The translations under genes were made by a program, and so were the position numbers. From Selaginella moellendorffii (Eukaryota > Streptophyta > Lycopodiopsida > Selaginellales > Selaginellaceae): 64,000 nt of DNA. The stretch covers positions 901,543 through 965,542 of the forward strand of contig NW_003314274.1 of the NCBI RefSeq assembly GCF_000143415.4, in the 5' to 3' direction. Positions 34,438-45,138 of the stretch are shown in pieces (position 1 is the stretch's first letter; every line of letters starts with the position of its first letter). A model generated the notes under the pieces. The model was not told the DNA's origin. It worked only from the letters and a program-made list of their open reading frames with translations, and made no database searches.

Positions 34438-34550
34438 CGCTCGAAAACCCTAAACCTTCATCCCATCGAATTAAGGGCAAAATCTTTTTTAAAGGTAACG
34501 TGGCACTTTAGTAAAATAAAACTCTGGAATGACCTAGGGTTTTAGAAAGC
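34438..34550. promoter_or_regulatory. Divergent promoter with telo-boxes
   Basis: Only 113 bp separate the two start codons. AAACCCTAAAC is at about 34445 and CCTAGGGTTTTA at about 34533, each close to one ATG, the same arrangement as at 21343-21502. Confidence 0.6.
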
Positions 34551-36143
34551 ATGGCTGCCGCTTCTCAGCGTTGGGCTCCTTGTTGTGGCATTTCTTCGTT
34601 GCGCAAAGCCAGGAACGATGCAAGGCCAAGCGTGAGAATGGCGGTCCAGCACAAGCCATTGGGTCACTTGGCGTCAACGAGAAAGAGCTCTCGGGTAAGG
34701 CTCTCGTAGCGTTTCTTTCTTTCTTTCTTTGGAGAGAGTGAGGACTCTTTCCTGTTGTCATTGCAGGGAATCTTGGAGTTTTCCAAGTACCAAGGTCTGG
34801 GAAACGACTTTGTTCTTGTAAGTTGTTACTTCCATTTTGGTGTTTCATTCTTTCTTTGCAAAGAGATATCTTTTCTGATGGTTTGACAACTTCTTTAGGT
34901 GGATAATCGCGAGTCTGCCGAACCAAAACTTTCCAAAGAAGATGCCGTAAGGATTTGCAACCGAAACTTTGGAGTCGGGAGCGATGGAGTCATTCTCGTC
35001 ATGCCTGGCGTCCATGGCTGCGACTACACAATGCATATCTATAACCCCGACGGCAGCCAACCAGAGGCAAACGTTTTACTCCTATCTCTCTTTGTTCTTA
35101 ATCTCCATGGACTTGTAGATGTGTGGCAATGGGATTCGTTGTATGGCTCGATTCATAGGAGAACTCGAGGGAAGAACAATAACGAGCAATCGAAGGTATC
35201 CTTTCTCGCTTTCAGTTCCCTGAAAGAAGCGTATTTCCGAGCTTGTAACAAGCTCCCAGTTATAAAATACACACAGGAGCTGGGACTATCATTCCAACGT
35301 TGAAAGAGGACGGCCAGGTGAGCTCCCTCTTTACGCAAACTCTAACATTTTTTCTTAGATTTCTTCCTTCTTCCAGGTGCTAGTAGACATGGGAATACCA
35401 ATTCTCAATGGAAACAGGATTCCAACTTTGCTGCCCGGGCATTTTGATGGAACTGTCATCCAAAAGCCACTCGAGGTGGACGGCAAGACGTGGCTTGTGA
35501 CTTGTGTGAGCATGGGAAATCCACACTGCGTAACCTTTGGAGAAGAACACGAAGAGGTAAAAATCTATGGAAAAAAAAAAACACTCTTTTGTTTAGTTTT
35601 TCTTACCAAGGCCCATTCTGTGCAGCATTTGTTTGATCTTAGTACTTTGCCCCTGGAGAAGATCGGCCCCCTGTTTGAAAACCATGAAAAGTTTCCCCAG
35701 AAAACAAATGCAGGTTGGCTCTTTTTTAAATTCCTTTTGATATGTGCCACTGTTTTCTTTCTTCGCAGAGTTTGTGGAAGTGATCTCTCTTTCTCATTTA
35801 AAAGTTCGAGTGTGGGAGAGAGGCGCAGGCAAGTGCCTAGAGATTGAAGCTCTCTCAAAGGAACTAGTGTTTTTCTTCGCAGGGATCACATTGGCTTGTG
35901 GAACGGGTGCTTGTGCTGCCTTTGTGGCCGCTGTGCTGGAAGGAAGAGCTAAAAAAGTATGAAAATCTCTCTCTCTCTCTCACGCCACAGACACACACAC
36001 AGACATGTTTATAATTTTTTTCTTAGAACTGCATTGTGGATTTGCCCGGGGGCAAATTGGAAGTGGAATGGAGAGCGTCGGATCACCACGTCTACATGAG
36101 TGGGCCTGCTGAGCATGTTTTTACGGGCACTCTGGTCTTGTAA
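34551..36143 (+). CDS. DAPF: Diaminopimelate epimerase, plastid lysine biosynthesis
   Basis: A multi-exon gene. The product interconverts LL- and meso-diaminopimelate, the penultimate step of lysine synthesis. The N-terminus ([20 protein letters not shown]) is a plausible chloroplast transit peptide. The mature protein begins [19 protein letters not shown] and continues with [11 protein letters not shown] and YNPDGSQPE. The first catalytic Cys is in [18 protein letters not shown], whose exon starts at 35120 directly after an AG. Then come [21 protein letters not shown] and the second catalytic Cys in [15 protein letters not shown], ending [12 protein letters not shown] and a TAA at 36141. Both active-site cysteines are intact. 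It is divergent from the small mitochondrial gene. Confidence 0.95.
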
Positions 36144-37079
36144 TATTTTAATTAGCGACATTGTGTTTAAGCTTGCTAAAGGAAAGGTTGTTCACACATG
36201 GTTTTAAGTGTTAAAATAAATTTTATTTTTTACTAAGTTTCATATAAATTATTTCATAATTAATTTATTTTAGAATAAACATATAAAAGTTCATTCAAGA
36301 TGGTTAAGCAAGAGTGTGAGCATAGCTTGGAGAATTATGTACACAAGAAGTTTAGACAAAGGATAAAATATTTCAATTAACATTTAGTTTTAAATGAAAA
36401 ACTCTGTGACAAATACTTATCATTGGTAATGTTAGGGGGCATTTTATATTTTATTTTATAAAATTTAAAGAAAATATATGTTACTACTATACTTTTTTAT
36501 TATTATTTATAATATAGTTAATGAATTTAAATCTAAAAAATTAATAGCAATTACATTAAAATATATAAATTTGAGGAAGAGCTAAAAATGATTCAAACTG
36601 TCTGCAATTGATTTATACAAGTGGAGGTGTTATGTTGCATATGATTTTAATAAAATATACTTTTGAAAAATTTAGATAATAACTAATACATATACATATA
36701 GCAATAATAATTAACACTTTTATTTTTTAATTATTTATTATTATTAAACATTCAAATACAACTCAAAATAAGGAAATAAACTAATATCTAAAAACATAGA
36801 TCCTTTTTTATGCACAACTTTACCCCTAAAAAATTTGTTCAAACATTTTTTTTAAATTTCTTAGTCTATACTTCATTACTTCGTTGTCAGGCACAAAAAT
36901 GCTAACCGAAAAAAATATTGTTTTGTAAATGTGGCTAGATCCGCCATCCTTTCTTTATATAATCCCCCTCACACAAACAAGAGCTTTAGCTTATTTGAAT
37001 AGTCGCAGTGGGAATATTGTCCCCAAAGTTGCCCCTTGATAAAAAAGACACTCTCAAAGGAAACCTCAAAAAAAGAATA
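36144..37079. other. AT-rich intergenic DNA
   Basis: Very AT-rich with long A/T runs. No gene visible. Confidence 0.55.
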
Positions 37080-37733
37080 TCATAACTCATAGTTCCAGGT
37101 CTTCTCCAGCAGTAACTTGGGAGGCTTGGAGCTGTCCAGATTCGCAGACGCAGCCACCTTGAAAGGCCCCAGCCTGGGATCATCACTGATCCACTCCACA
37201 CCCAGCACCTTGCGGTGCGCCTCGTAGGCGAGCTTCAAGGTGTGGCAATCGGCCATCTTCTTGGAGGCCGAGAAGCTCCACGACTCGGTCCCAAAATCAT
37301 AGGCGGGCTCCAGCGTGAGGCGCGATGGATGCTGGTAGAAGTACTTGAGCTGCCCCTTGCCCGACGCAAAGCTATACTTCGCCGTGAGCTTGTTGCGCGG
37401 ATCCACGGCGAGCGTCGCCTCGAGCAGCGTGGCGTTGCGCTTCTGCGGGTGAATGTACGTGAGCTTCACCTGCTTGCCCGCGACATTGGCGGCGCTCATG
37501 AACTGGAAGCGCGTCGACGCCGGCTGGAGCTCGTGGTCGATGATGAAGCAGCCGGGCTTCTCCACGCCCAGGCTCACCCCCGCCGCCGCCAGGCCGCCTG
37601 GCGACCGCGACCCAAATGTGGCATCCGTGCACGACGCCTTGAGCTTGAGATCGCCTACCCCGAGCGCGAGCGTGGCCGTGGCCGCCTCCCCCGCGGCTCC
37701 GCCCTCGTACTTGCTCTTGATCGAGGCCCTCAT
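37080..37733 (-). CDS. OEP24: Chloroplast outer envelope pore protein 24 (OEP24)
   Basis: A single-exon gene of 217 residues, the family's usual length. It matches the OEP24 pattern throughout: MRASIKSKYEGG, ALGVGDLKLKASCTDATF, VEKPGCFIIDHEL, FQFMSAANVAGKQVKLTYIH, DPRNKLTAKYSF, LEPAYDFGTESWSF, VLGVEWISDD, and the ending LLLEKTWNYEL. OEP24 forms a beta-barrel, high-conductance channel for triose phosphates, sugars and other metabolites in the outer envelope, inserted without a cleaved transit peptide. The protein starts at the first Met. A CCTAAA-type telo-box lies about 8 bp upstream of the ATG. Confidence 0.92.
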   Translation of the reverse strand: MRASIKSKYEGGAAGEAATATLALGVGDLKLKASCTDATFGSRSPGGLAAAGVSLGVEKPGCFIIDHELQPASTRFQFMSAANVAGKQVKLTYIHPQKRNATLLEATLAVDPRNKLTAKYSFASGKGQLKYFYQHPSRLTLEPAYDFGTESWSFSASKKMADCHTLKLAYEAHRKVLGVEWISDDPRLGPFKVAASANLDSSKPPKLLLEKTWNYEL

Positions 37734-38310
37734 CCGCGACGAACCCTAAAAATTTACCCCAGCTCACAGATAGAGAGGGAATGCCACACAAGATATATCA
37801 TGAAATATAATTATATATCATGAAACTTTGGAGCTACCAGTGGCTGCCATTGTTACAGTTGCTCCAGGCTCTCACACTGGCTAGAAAACTTGAGTGGAAA
37901 GAAGCCACCACAACTGTTTGCCTATACAAATCTTTTTAAAAGTAGAAACATCCAATCCCTTGTAAATTTCATTTGAGATTCCATCTCATGCTTTGTAGAC
38001 TTCGCACTCACCAAAAAAATGCCACAGACAAGAAACTTTTTCCAGAGGGTTACCTGAAGGAGAAGCTATGGCTGCCATTTTCACTCTTTGCTTTTTAGAA
38101 TGTAAACAAGCTCCCAGAAGTTTCAACTTAAGTGGAAAGAACTCGCCGCAACTTTGGGAGAGTCAACAAACTATATCATGAATTTCGCGCAATGGATTCC
38201 TCTTTACAAGGGCTGCTTTGCTTGTTGCTTTCCTTCAGCTTTGCATTGGGACAAGAGAAAGGTTTTTGCTTGAAAGAAGAGCCAGCAACCACAGTTTCTT
38301 TGAGATCAAG
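37734..38310. other. Short intergenic region with an orphan signal-peptide ORF
   Basis: A plus-strand frame (ATG at 38192, stop at 38312-38314) encodes MDSSLQGLLCLLLSFSFALG and a short tail of 20 residues. It looks like a signal peptide without a mature domain and overlaps the stop of the convergent neprosin gene. Nothing else is recognised. Confidence 0.35.
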
Positions 38311-39640
38311 CTAGACGCATTTGGAGCTGTAGCCGGGTCCTCCGTAGAAGAAGTATGTTCCCCAGCTGGTGTTCCTCCCGGCATCCTGGATCGTCCCAAT
38401 ATCGTAGCAACCGGGCTTTTTCACCGCCACCCTCGCCATGTTTTGGGCCTGCTGCAAGCGGAAGTTTGCATTGACGATCTGGATGTCCCGGTGATACGCG
38501 GCGTATTTGTAGTGAGCGTTTGGAAATGCCCCGCTTCCCATTTGGGTCCGTGTGTGCCTGTTGGCCTGGAGTACAAGCCAGAGGAGCTCAAACTTTTCCC
38601 ACGGAGAAAATGAGTACCTTGACTTCGAGCACCTCTCCTCCGCAAGAAACCGCAGAAGCCCCGTTTGCAAAGTCTGGCAATGCGGAAGCTTTCCAGTAAC
38701 CAACGTAGGATCCAGAAACTCGCAGCCACCAATTGCCACTCCTTGGATCCTGTAAAACACACACTACTTTGTGAGACTTTGGACGGAAGATAATTGCCTG
38801 GAAAACGAGGAACTCTGCCTCTACTTGAGTCGAGCCTGCTGTGGAAGTTCTCGAGGAGATTGCTCCGCCTAGCACGATGCTGCTACTAACTTGGACGAAT
38901 CCGTCACAACCCAAGTTATAGCAGCCGGTCGAGTTGTATCCATCGGCCTGTCATGCACAGATATATCAATTCGAAATCTATGCGAGAGCTATTAACTGTC
39001 CAGTAGACGAAGAGCCTGGGATCATCTCCACCATACAAGCTTGGGTAGATCTAAATCCAGTGTTAGAAAGGACAACATCACTCTCAAAGCTTTAACCTGC
39101 CATCCAGCCTCCATTGTGCTGCGAGGAACTCCATGGCGATCGTAAGAGGAGATAAGCCAGAACTGAGAGAGGCTAAACTCGCGTGGCTGCTCTACGCGAG
39201 GCTTCCATATGTTGATGGTTGTTTTGAATCCTCTGAATTTTCCTCGAACAAATGCAACTGCATGCTGAAAACACATGGTCAATCGATTATCAACTGACAA
39301 TGCAAGAGATTTCTATGCTACTCGATGGGAACGCGTCGATGATTCGCTCGACATCAAACATGGTGTCTTCGTGTTGTTCCTGGTAGTGGAGTTGTGAAGA
39401 GGTATGCTTCCCCTTGGGCACAAAACAGGCTTGTTCGCTGGTGTCATCTTGAGATCATTGTAATTGTCATGTGGCCACATTGAAGGCTCCATCTAAGCTA
39501 AGGACATAGTTGCCACAATTCAATTTTGCTAGTTCTACTGGTACCTGCACATCTTGATCTTGAATGCTTATGCATTCCATTGCCTCTACACTCTTGAGCA
39601 TTAGCGCTACAGTCAGTAACAATGTAAAAGTCACTTCCAT
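38311..39640 (-). CDS. Neprosin-family secreted protein (DUF239)
   Basis: A multi-exon gene starting MEVTFTLLLTVALMLKSVEA, a signal peptide. Downstream exons encode NKPVLCPRGSIPL, the segment before the peptidase domain, then PREFSLSQFWLISSYDR, LYGGDDPRLFVYWTADGY, GCYNLGCDGFVQVSSSI, DPRSGNWWLRVSGSYVGYW, TQMGSGAFPNAHYKYAAYHR and KKPGCYDIG, and finally WGTYFFYGGPGYSSKCV. The Cys-Tyr-x-x-G and YYGGPG-type ending are hallmarks of the family. Neprosin of pitcher plants is a prolyl endopeptidase of the glutamic class; activity here is inferred only from homology. Introns are short and the frame is intact where checked. Confidence 0.85.
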
Positions 39641-41308
39641 TTTATTTGCAAGCAGCAAAGATGTGTGCGCTTATATACAATGAACCCATTCTCTTAGTTT
39701 TACGTTACCAAATTATAGTTATCTTTTAAATTAATCAATCTAGCAATGCAACAATTTAAAAGATCCTTGCTGCTTTTTTGTTTATTTTGTTTCAAATAAA
39801 TATACTTAAACTGGCATTTACAACATAAAAGTCTCTCATTATTAAAGATTTTCCACTTTTCCATTATCTACATAACTAAAAAAAACTAATTAAAAAAATA
39901 AATTATTAATAGAATTATTTAAAATTTAAAAACTATATAAAAACATATAATATAGAAATATAGTTGAGCCAAGAAAATAACTACTGAAAAATAATATAAA
40001 TGCAATATATTATTAATAATCTATCAAAAAAAGTAATAGTAAAAACATTAATGATATATAAAAATGGACAGAATATACTTTAACAACTCATCAGCATAAC
40101 CAACTAATTTAATAAAATTCAATTTCAAATTAATTCATGCATTTTAAAAAATAACTTTTTATAATTCTATAAATATTTGTAGTAATTATTATAAAAAAAT
40201 TAAATTTTTTAACAAAATTATTTAATGTTTTTGGAAGGACTTAGTGATTATAGTATTTACGAGCTCTGTAATCATTTACTCCTTAAGGAAAACATTTGCA
40301 AAATTGTTTGTTGCGTCGATGGCTTCTTTTAAATATTACGTCACCATCATTTACATGCATTTTTTAATTCCCTTGATGGTTATGAAAGGGATGTTTCAAT
40401 ATCAAACTTAAGAGTGTAGCATTATTTATGTGCGAGTAGTTGGTGGTACATAGAGTGTTATTTTGTGGCACCATAGTAAATTTAATGTTATGAGATTATT
40501 AAGTCGGTTATAAAATAAGTCCTTGATGCCCAAGAAGATTAGCTTTTAGAGTGTCTTGTTCTATTAATTTTTATCTTTTACAAAAATATTCATTTAAAAG
40601 TTTTTTAATTTAAACATTCATTTTTTTAAAGTTTTGTTACTAATGTAATTTACATTTTAAAAGGTATACAAGAAAAAAAATTAAAGTTGGATTAATATAT
40701 TTATTATCAAAGTTCAAAGTACTTTGATATTTAATTCTAAATTATTTTTATATAATATATTTGATTGCATTAAAAGTAAAAATAGCATAAATTTTAGTTA
40801 TGTAGTATATTAATTTTAATTTTAATTTTTTATTTGAGTTTACTTAACACATGCATTCTAATAACAATAGCATACAAGTTTTAATGTTAAATAGTTTACT
40901 TTAGAAGTTCTTTCAATAACTAAATATACAATTTCAATCTTACAATTCAAATGTCAATCATGTGATATTTTTTTGTTGCATAAAAAAAGGAGTGTTGATG
41001 ATAAATAAATAATTATAAAACAAACATATAAACTTTTAATATTAAATGACTCATCATATTTTAATACATAATAATGAAATTCTATAGCTTAATATTATAT
41101 CTGGATTAAATGTAATTTTTTCCCTTGTGAAAGAATATATTAATTTGGTATATGAAAAATAGTAGAATATTTCTAATTTTAAGAACCTAAATGGGGAAGA
41201 TGATTGTATATCAATGAATATTTAAAATCACATTAGCATCTTAATTAATATAATTTATAATTAAAAACTTTCTTAAAAATTTGTGAATTAACTAAAACAT
41301 GCCCTAAA
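39641..41308. other. Extremely AT-rich intergenic DNA
   Basis: About 1.65 kb dominated by A/T runs, without recognisable genes. This low GC continues into the first half of the following PPR gene. Confidence 0.55.
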
Positions 41309-43087
41309 ATGGAAAATACAGTGGACATACTTCCTTCTAATATGAAGATTCAAAAGTATGTAAGGGGTGGAAATAGTAGAAAAGCTTTTAAAGTCTTTAA
41401 TGCTATGCCAGTGAAAAATATATTTTCATGGTCTTCTATTCTTTATGCATTTGTAAAAGATTCAGATGTTATCCATGCTAAATTATTATATGAACAAATG
41501 CCATACCATAATATTATCTCAAGCACTATAATGTTACAGGCTTATGTCTCAGCAGGGCATCTTGAATATGCTAAAATCCTATTTAATTCAATGCAAGAAA
41601 AGGATTCTATTTCATGGACAGTTTTGTTGTTTGGATACATGAGATTAGGAAATATAATGGAAGCCAGATTGTTATTTGAAAAAATGCCTAATAAAGATTT
41701 AATTTTTTGGACTACAATGCTGACAATATATACCAGACATGGTTATCTTGATGATGCAGAAACTTTGTTTCTAACAATGCCATTGCAAGATATTGTTGCA
41801 TGGACATCAATGTTGTCTGCATACTCCATGTATAGCAGCTTTCATAAGACACAAAAGTGTTTTACTAAGATGCCTGAGTACAATTTGGTTTCTTTAACTA
41901 CCATGTTAAATGCATATGTCCAAGAAGGCGATATATATAGTGCAAGACATATTTTTGATGACATTCAGCATAAAGACCTTTTCTTGTGGAATTCTATGCT
42001 AGATGCTTATGTTATTAACAAAGAATTGCATGAAGCAGAAGCAGTATTTTTAAAAATGCCCAAAGCTGATATAGTATCTTGGAACATTTTGCTTAATGCG
42101 CATGCCCAAAATGGGCACTTTCAAGAGACAAGAATGGTGTTTTACAATATGCCTGCATGGGACATTTGTTCCTTGAACACTATGTTAGCTGCTTGCTGTA
42201 AATTTGATAAGCTTCAAGATGCCGAGACTATATTTCAAGAAATGCAAGAGCAAGACTTGATTTCATGGAACATTATTTTACATATGTACTCTAAACAACA
42301 ATGCTTTGAACTAGTAAAGAAATTCTTTGAAACAATGCCTTTGCACAATGCAATCTCAATGACCATTATGCTTATGACACATTCCCAAGCAGGAGATGTA
42401 GAAGCTGCAAGATTTGTACTGGATTCAACTAAAGAACACAACCTTACTTTGTGGAATGCAATGCTTGTAGCATATATACAAAATGGGCATCTCTCTGAAG
42501 CCAAGAAAATATTTAGCAGCACTCTCAGGGAGAAAGACACCTCATCATGGAACACAATGGTAACAGCCTATGCCCAAAGTGGTCATGTTGATCAAGCTCA
42601 AAAGCTCTTTAATGAAATCCCAGTGCGAGACATTGTATCCTGGACTGCCATGCTCTCAGCATACGCTCAAGTAGGACGCCTTGAAGAAGCCCAAAGGATA
42701 TTCCACTCCATGCCCAAGCATAATTCATTCACCTGGACCGCAATGCTTGCTGCATATGCCCAGAATGGGCAAAGGATCAAATGCATAGAGTTTTTCCATG
42801 AGATGGGCACTGTAGAGAGCCCCAATGATGTATGTTTTACATGTGTTCTTCAGAGTTGCAGCCATACGGGAGATATGAAAAGGGGTTTGCCTTACTTTCT
42901 GTCAATAACCCTTGACTATGCCATTGACTGCCCAAAGAAACAGCACTTTAGTTGCATGATTGACCTCCTTGCACGAGGTGGGTATCTGGAGGATGCCAAG
43001 GATCTCTTGAGTTTTATGCCTTTTGCTCCTTTGGCCTCAGACTGGAGGTGCTTGTTAAAAAGGCCGGACGTCTCCTTCCAGCAATGA
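41309..43087 (+). CDS. PPR protein, S-type array, truncated E motif (592 aa)
   Basis: A single-exon gene of about 17 consecutive 31-residue repeats (NIFSWSSILYAFVKDSDV, DIVAWTSMLSAYSM). The protein ends FMPFAPLASDWRCLLKRPD, that is, inside the E motif, where relatives continue LLGAC. The stop TGA (43085-43087) overlaps the ATG of the next PPR gene as ATGA. Base use changes inside the gene: the first ~1.1 kb is AT-rich with many AAT, ATT and AAA codons, while the part after about 42500 has the GC-richer usage of the other PPR genes. There is no clear targeting peptide. It could be a gene fused or truncated by unequal exchange with its neighbour. Confidence 0.8.
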   Translation: MENTVDILPSNMKIQKYVRGGNSRKAFKVFNAMPVKNIFSWSSILYAFVKDSDVIHAKLLYEQMPYHNIISSTIMLQAYVSAGHLEYAKILFNSMQEKDSISWTVLLFGYMRLGNIMEARLLFEKMPNKDLIFWTTMLTIYTRHGYLDDAETLFLTMPLQDIVAWTSMLSAYSMYSSFHKTQKCFTKMPEYNLVSLTTMLNAYVQEGDIYSARHIFDDIQHKDLFLWNSMLDAYVINKELHEAEAVFLKMPKADIVSWNILLNAHAQNGHFQETRMVFYNMPAWDICSLNTMLAACCKFDKLQDAETIFQEMQEQDLISWNIILHMYSKQQCFELVKKFFETMPLHNAISMTIMLMTHSQAGDVEAARFVLDSTKEHNLTLWNAMLVAYIQNGHLSEAKKIFSSTLREKDTSSWNTMVTAYAQSGHVDQAQKLFNEIPVRDIVSWTAMLSAYAQVGRLEEAQRIFHSMPKHNSFTWTAMLAAYAQNGQRIKCIEFFHEMGTVESPNDVCFTCVLQSCSHTGDMKRGLPYFLSITLDYAIDCPKKQHFSCMIDLLARGGYLEDAKDLLSFMPFAPLASDWRCLLKRPDVSFQQ

Positions 43088-45051
43088 AATCATTTGCATT
43101 GAATAAAGATATGGATCGAAATTCACGGATCCAACTTGTTCGCTCATGCAGGAGCTTTGTAGAAATCACACAAGCCCATGCTAAACTGCAACACTTTCTT
43201 CAATGTGACCAGCATTTGTGCAACATGATCCTTCAGAAGTACACAAAATGTGGGAACCTGGAAGAAGCTTTGAAACTCTTCACCAGCACTGCACACAAGG
43301 ACAGCTACGCGTGGGTCATAATGCTGAGTGCGTATGCCCGGATGGGGGATATTCAGAAATCAAAACGTTTGTTTGATGCTATGCTTGCATGGGATTTAAT
43401 ATCTTGGACTGCCTTGCTATCGGCATACGCCCAAAAAGGGCATATCATAGAGGCCCGTGAAGTCTTTGATGTCATGCAGGAAAAAGACCTCATTTCATGG
43501 ACCACAATGTTGCTTGCTTATGCTCGTACCGGTCATATAAAAGAATCAAAGTCTCTGTTTGATCGAATGCCAGAGTATGACCTCGTGTCAATGACTGCCA
43601 TGCTTTGTGCGCTTGCCGAGAATGGTCATGTTCAAGATGCAAAGTTGGTATTTGATTCAATGCCAGAGAGAGATCTCGTTGCATGGTCTTCAATGCTTGT
43701 TGCATTCTCCGAGTCTGGAGAATTTGTTGAGGCTCAACAGATGTTTAGCTCAATTCCGGAAAGAAATCTTGTTTCCTCCACTGCCATCCTTGTTTCTTAT
43801 GGTCACAGCGGGCACGTCCACAAGGCCAAAGAAATGTTTGATAGCATGCAAGAGCGGGACTTGATGACATGGAACTGTATGATCACAGCTTTCGCCCAAA
43901 GCGGTGACATAGGGAATGCAAGTTATATGTTCAATTTGATGCCTCAGCGTGATCTGGTCAGCTGGAATGCTATTATCTCTGCATTTGCTCAAAACAGTTT
44001 TCTGGAAAGAGCAAAGTTTCTGTTTGATTCTATGCATGAGATTAATGTGGTTTCCTGCAATGTTATGCTGGCTGCATTTGCCAAGGCTGGCCTTATCAAA
44101 GAGACAAAAGAAGTGTTTGAAAACATGGAAGAGAGAAATCTCTTGTCCTGGAATTCTATGCTCTTGGCATATTCTCGAAAAGGAGACGTCAAAGAGTGTA
44201 GAGACTTGTTTGACAGGCTTAAAGAGAGGGATGTGGTATCATGGAATACATTGCTGGTTGGTTATGCTCTAAACGGGCATCTAAGAGAGGCTGAGGAAGT
44301 CTACTCCTTGATGCCCGAATGGAATTTAGTTTCTACAAGCACAATGGTAGCTTCATATTCCCAGAACGGGCATCTCGAAAAAGCCAAGCATCTCTTTGAT
44401 CAGGTGCCAAACCACAACATTTTCTCCACGACAGGGATGCTCTCGGCATATGCTCAAAACGGGCATCTCGAAGATGCCTGGAAAATCTTTTACTCAATGA
44501 GTGAACGAACCCTTGTCACCTGGACTGCAGTGCTTGCCGCATATGCCCAAAACGGTCATACATCCAAAGCACAGCAAATATTCGACACCATGGGCGAATT
44601 GGATGCTGCTGCGTGGAATGCCATGCTTGCAGCATATGCCAAAAACGGGGAGCCTGAAAGAGCACTGGAGCTCTTCAGTGAGATATGTCTTTGCTCTCAA
44701 ACACCTGATGAATTCTCGTTCATCGTTTGCCTTCTTTCTTCCAGCCATGTAGGAGATACTTATATGTCCTGGCTTAGATTTTGCTCCATTAGCACCGATT
44801 TCGGGATAAAGCACACAAGGCAGCACTACATTTGCATGATTGATGTCTTGGGTCGGGCAGGATATGTTGCAAATGCCGAGGATTTGATTGCAACCATGCC
44901 ATTTGTGCCGGATTCTCTGGAATGGATGTGTTTGCTTGGGGCTTGTAGAAGCAACAGAGATGTGAATGGAAGCGCTAGGGTAGCAAAGACATTGCTAGAG
45001 CTAGAACCAAGCAATTCAGCTGCCTATGTGATGCTAGCCAACACATTGTAA
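43084..45051 (+). CDS. PPR protein, S-type array with short E motif (655 aa)
   Basis: The frame is open upstream to a GTG at 43048, but the first ATG is 43084 (MKSFALNKDMDRNSRIQLVR). A ROOT-like segment (IQLVRSCRSFVEITQAHAKL) precedes about 17 repeats such as DLISWTALLSAYAQKGHI. The end is PFVPDSLEWMCLLGACRS and SNSAAYVMLANTL. It stops at the same point in the E motif as the PPR protein at 5306-6817 and lacks DYW. It is an organellar RNA-binding protein by family. Tandem arrangement and sequence likeness indicate duplication with the gene upstream. Confidence 0.9.
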   Translation: MKSFALNKDMDRNSRIQLVRSCRSFVEITQAHAKLQHFLQCDQHLCNMILQKYTKCGNLEEALKLFTSTAHKDSYAWVIMLSAYARMGDIQKSKRLFDAMLAWDLISWTALLSAYAQKGHIIEAREVFDVMQEKDLISWTTMLLAYARTGHIKESKSLFDRMPEYDLVSMTAMLCALAENGHVQDAKLVFDSMPERDLVAWSSMLVAFSESGEFVEAQQMFSSIPERNLVSSTAILVSYGHSGHVHKAKEMFDSMQERDLMTWNCMITAFAQSGDIGNASYMFNLMPQRDLVSWNAIISAFAQNSFLERAKFLFDSMHEINVVSCNVMLAAFAKAGLIKETKEVFENMEERNLLSWNSMLLAYSRKGDVKECRDLFDRLKERDVVSWNTLLVGYALNGHLREAEEVYSLMPEWNLVSTSTMVASYSQNGHLEKAKHLFDQVPNHNIFSTTGMLSAYAQNGHLEDAWKIFYSMSERTLVTWTAVLAAYAQNGHTSKAQQIFDTMGELDAAAWNAMLAAYAKNGEPERALELFSEICLCSQTPDEFSFIVCLLSSSHVGDTYMSWLRFCSISTDFGIKHTRQHYICMIDVLGRAGYVANAEDLIATMPFVPDSLEWMCLLGACRSNRDVNGSARVAKTLLELEPSNSAAYVMLANTL

Positions 45052-45138
45052 AAACAAATGCCAAATTCCCGCGTTTTTTTGAATTTAAAATATGCTTTGT
45101 GAATATTCTCGAGGGTTTTAGTTGCCCTAAATGGATTC

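Noticed and set aside
33659-34453. 264-codon open frame on the plus strand
   Set aside because: The minus strand gives a spliced protein with a mitochondrial presequence and consistent splice sites; the plus frame has no motif and runs through those introns.
43048-43083. Upstream GTG start for the second tandem PPR gene
   Set aside because: Nuclear plant genes start at ATG; the first in-frame ATG is 43084.
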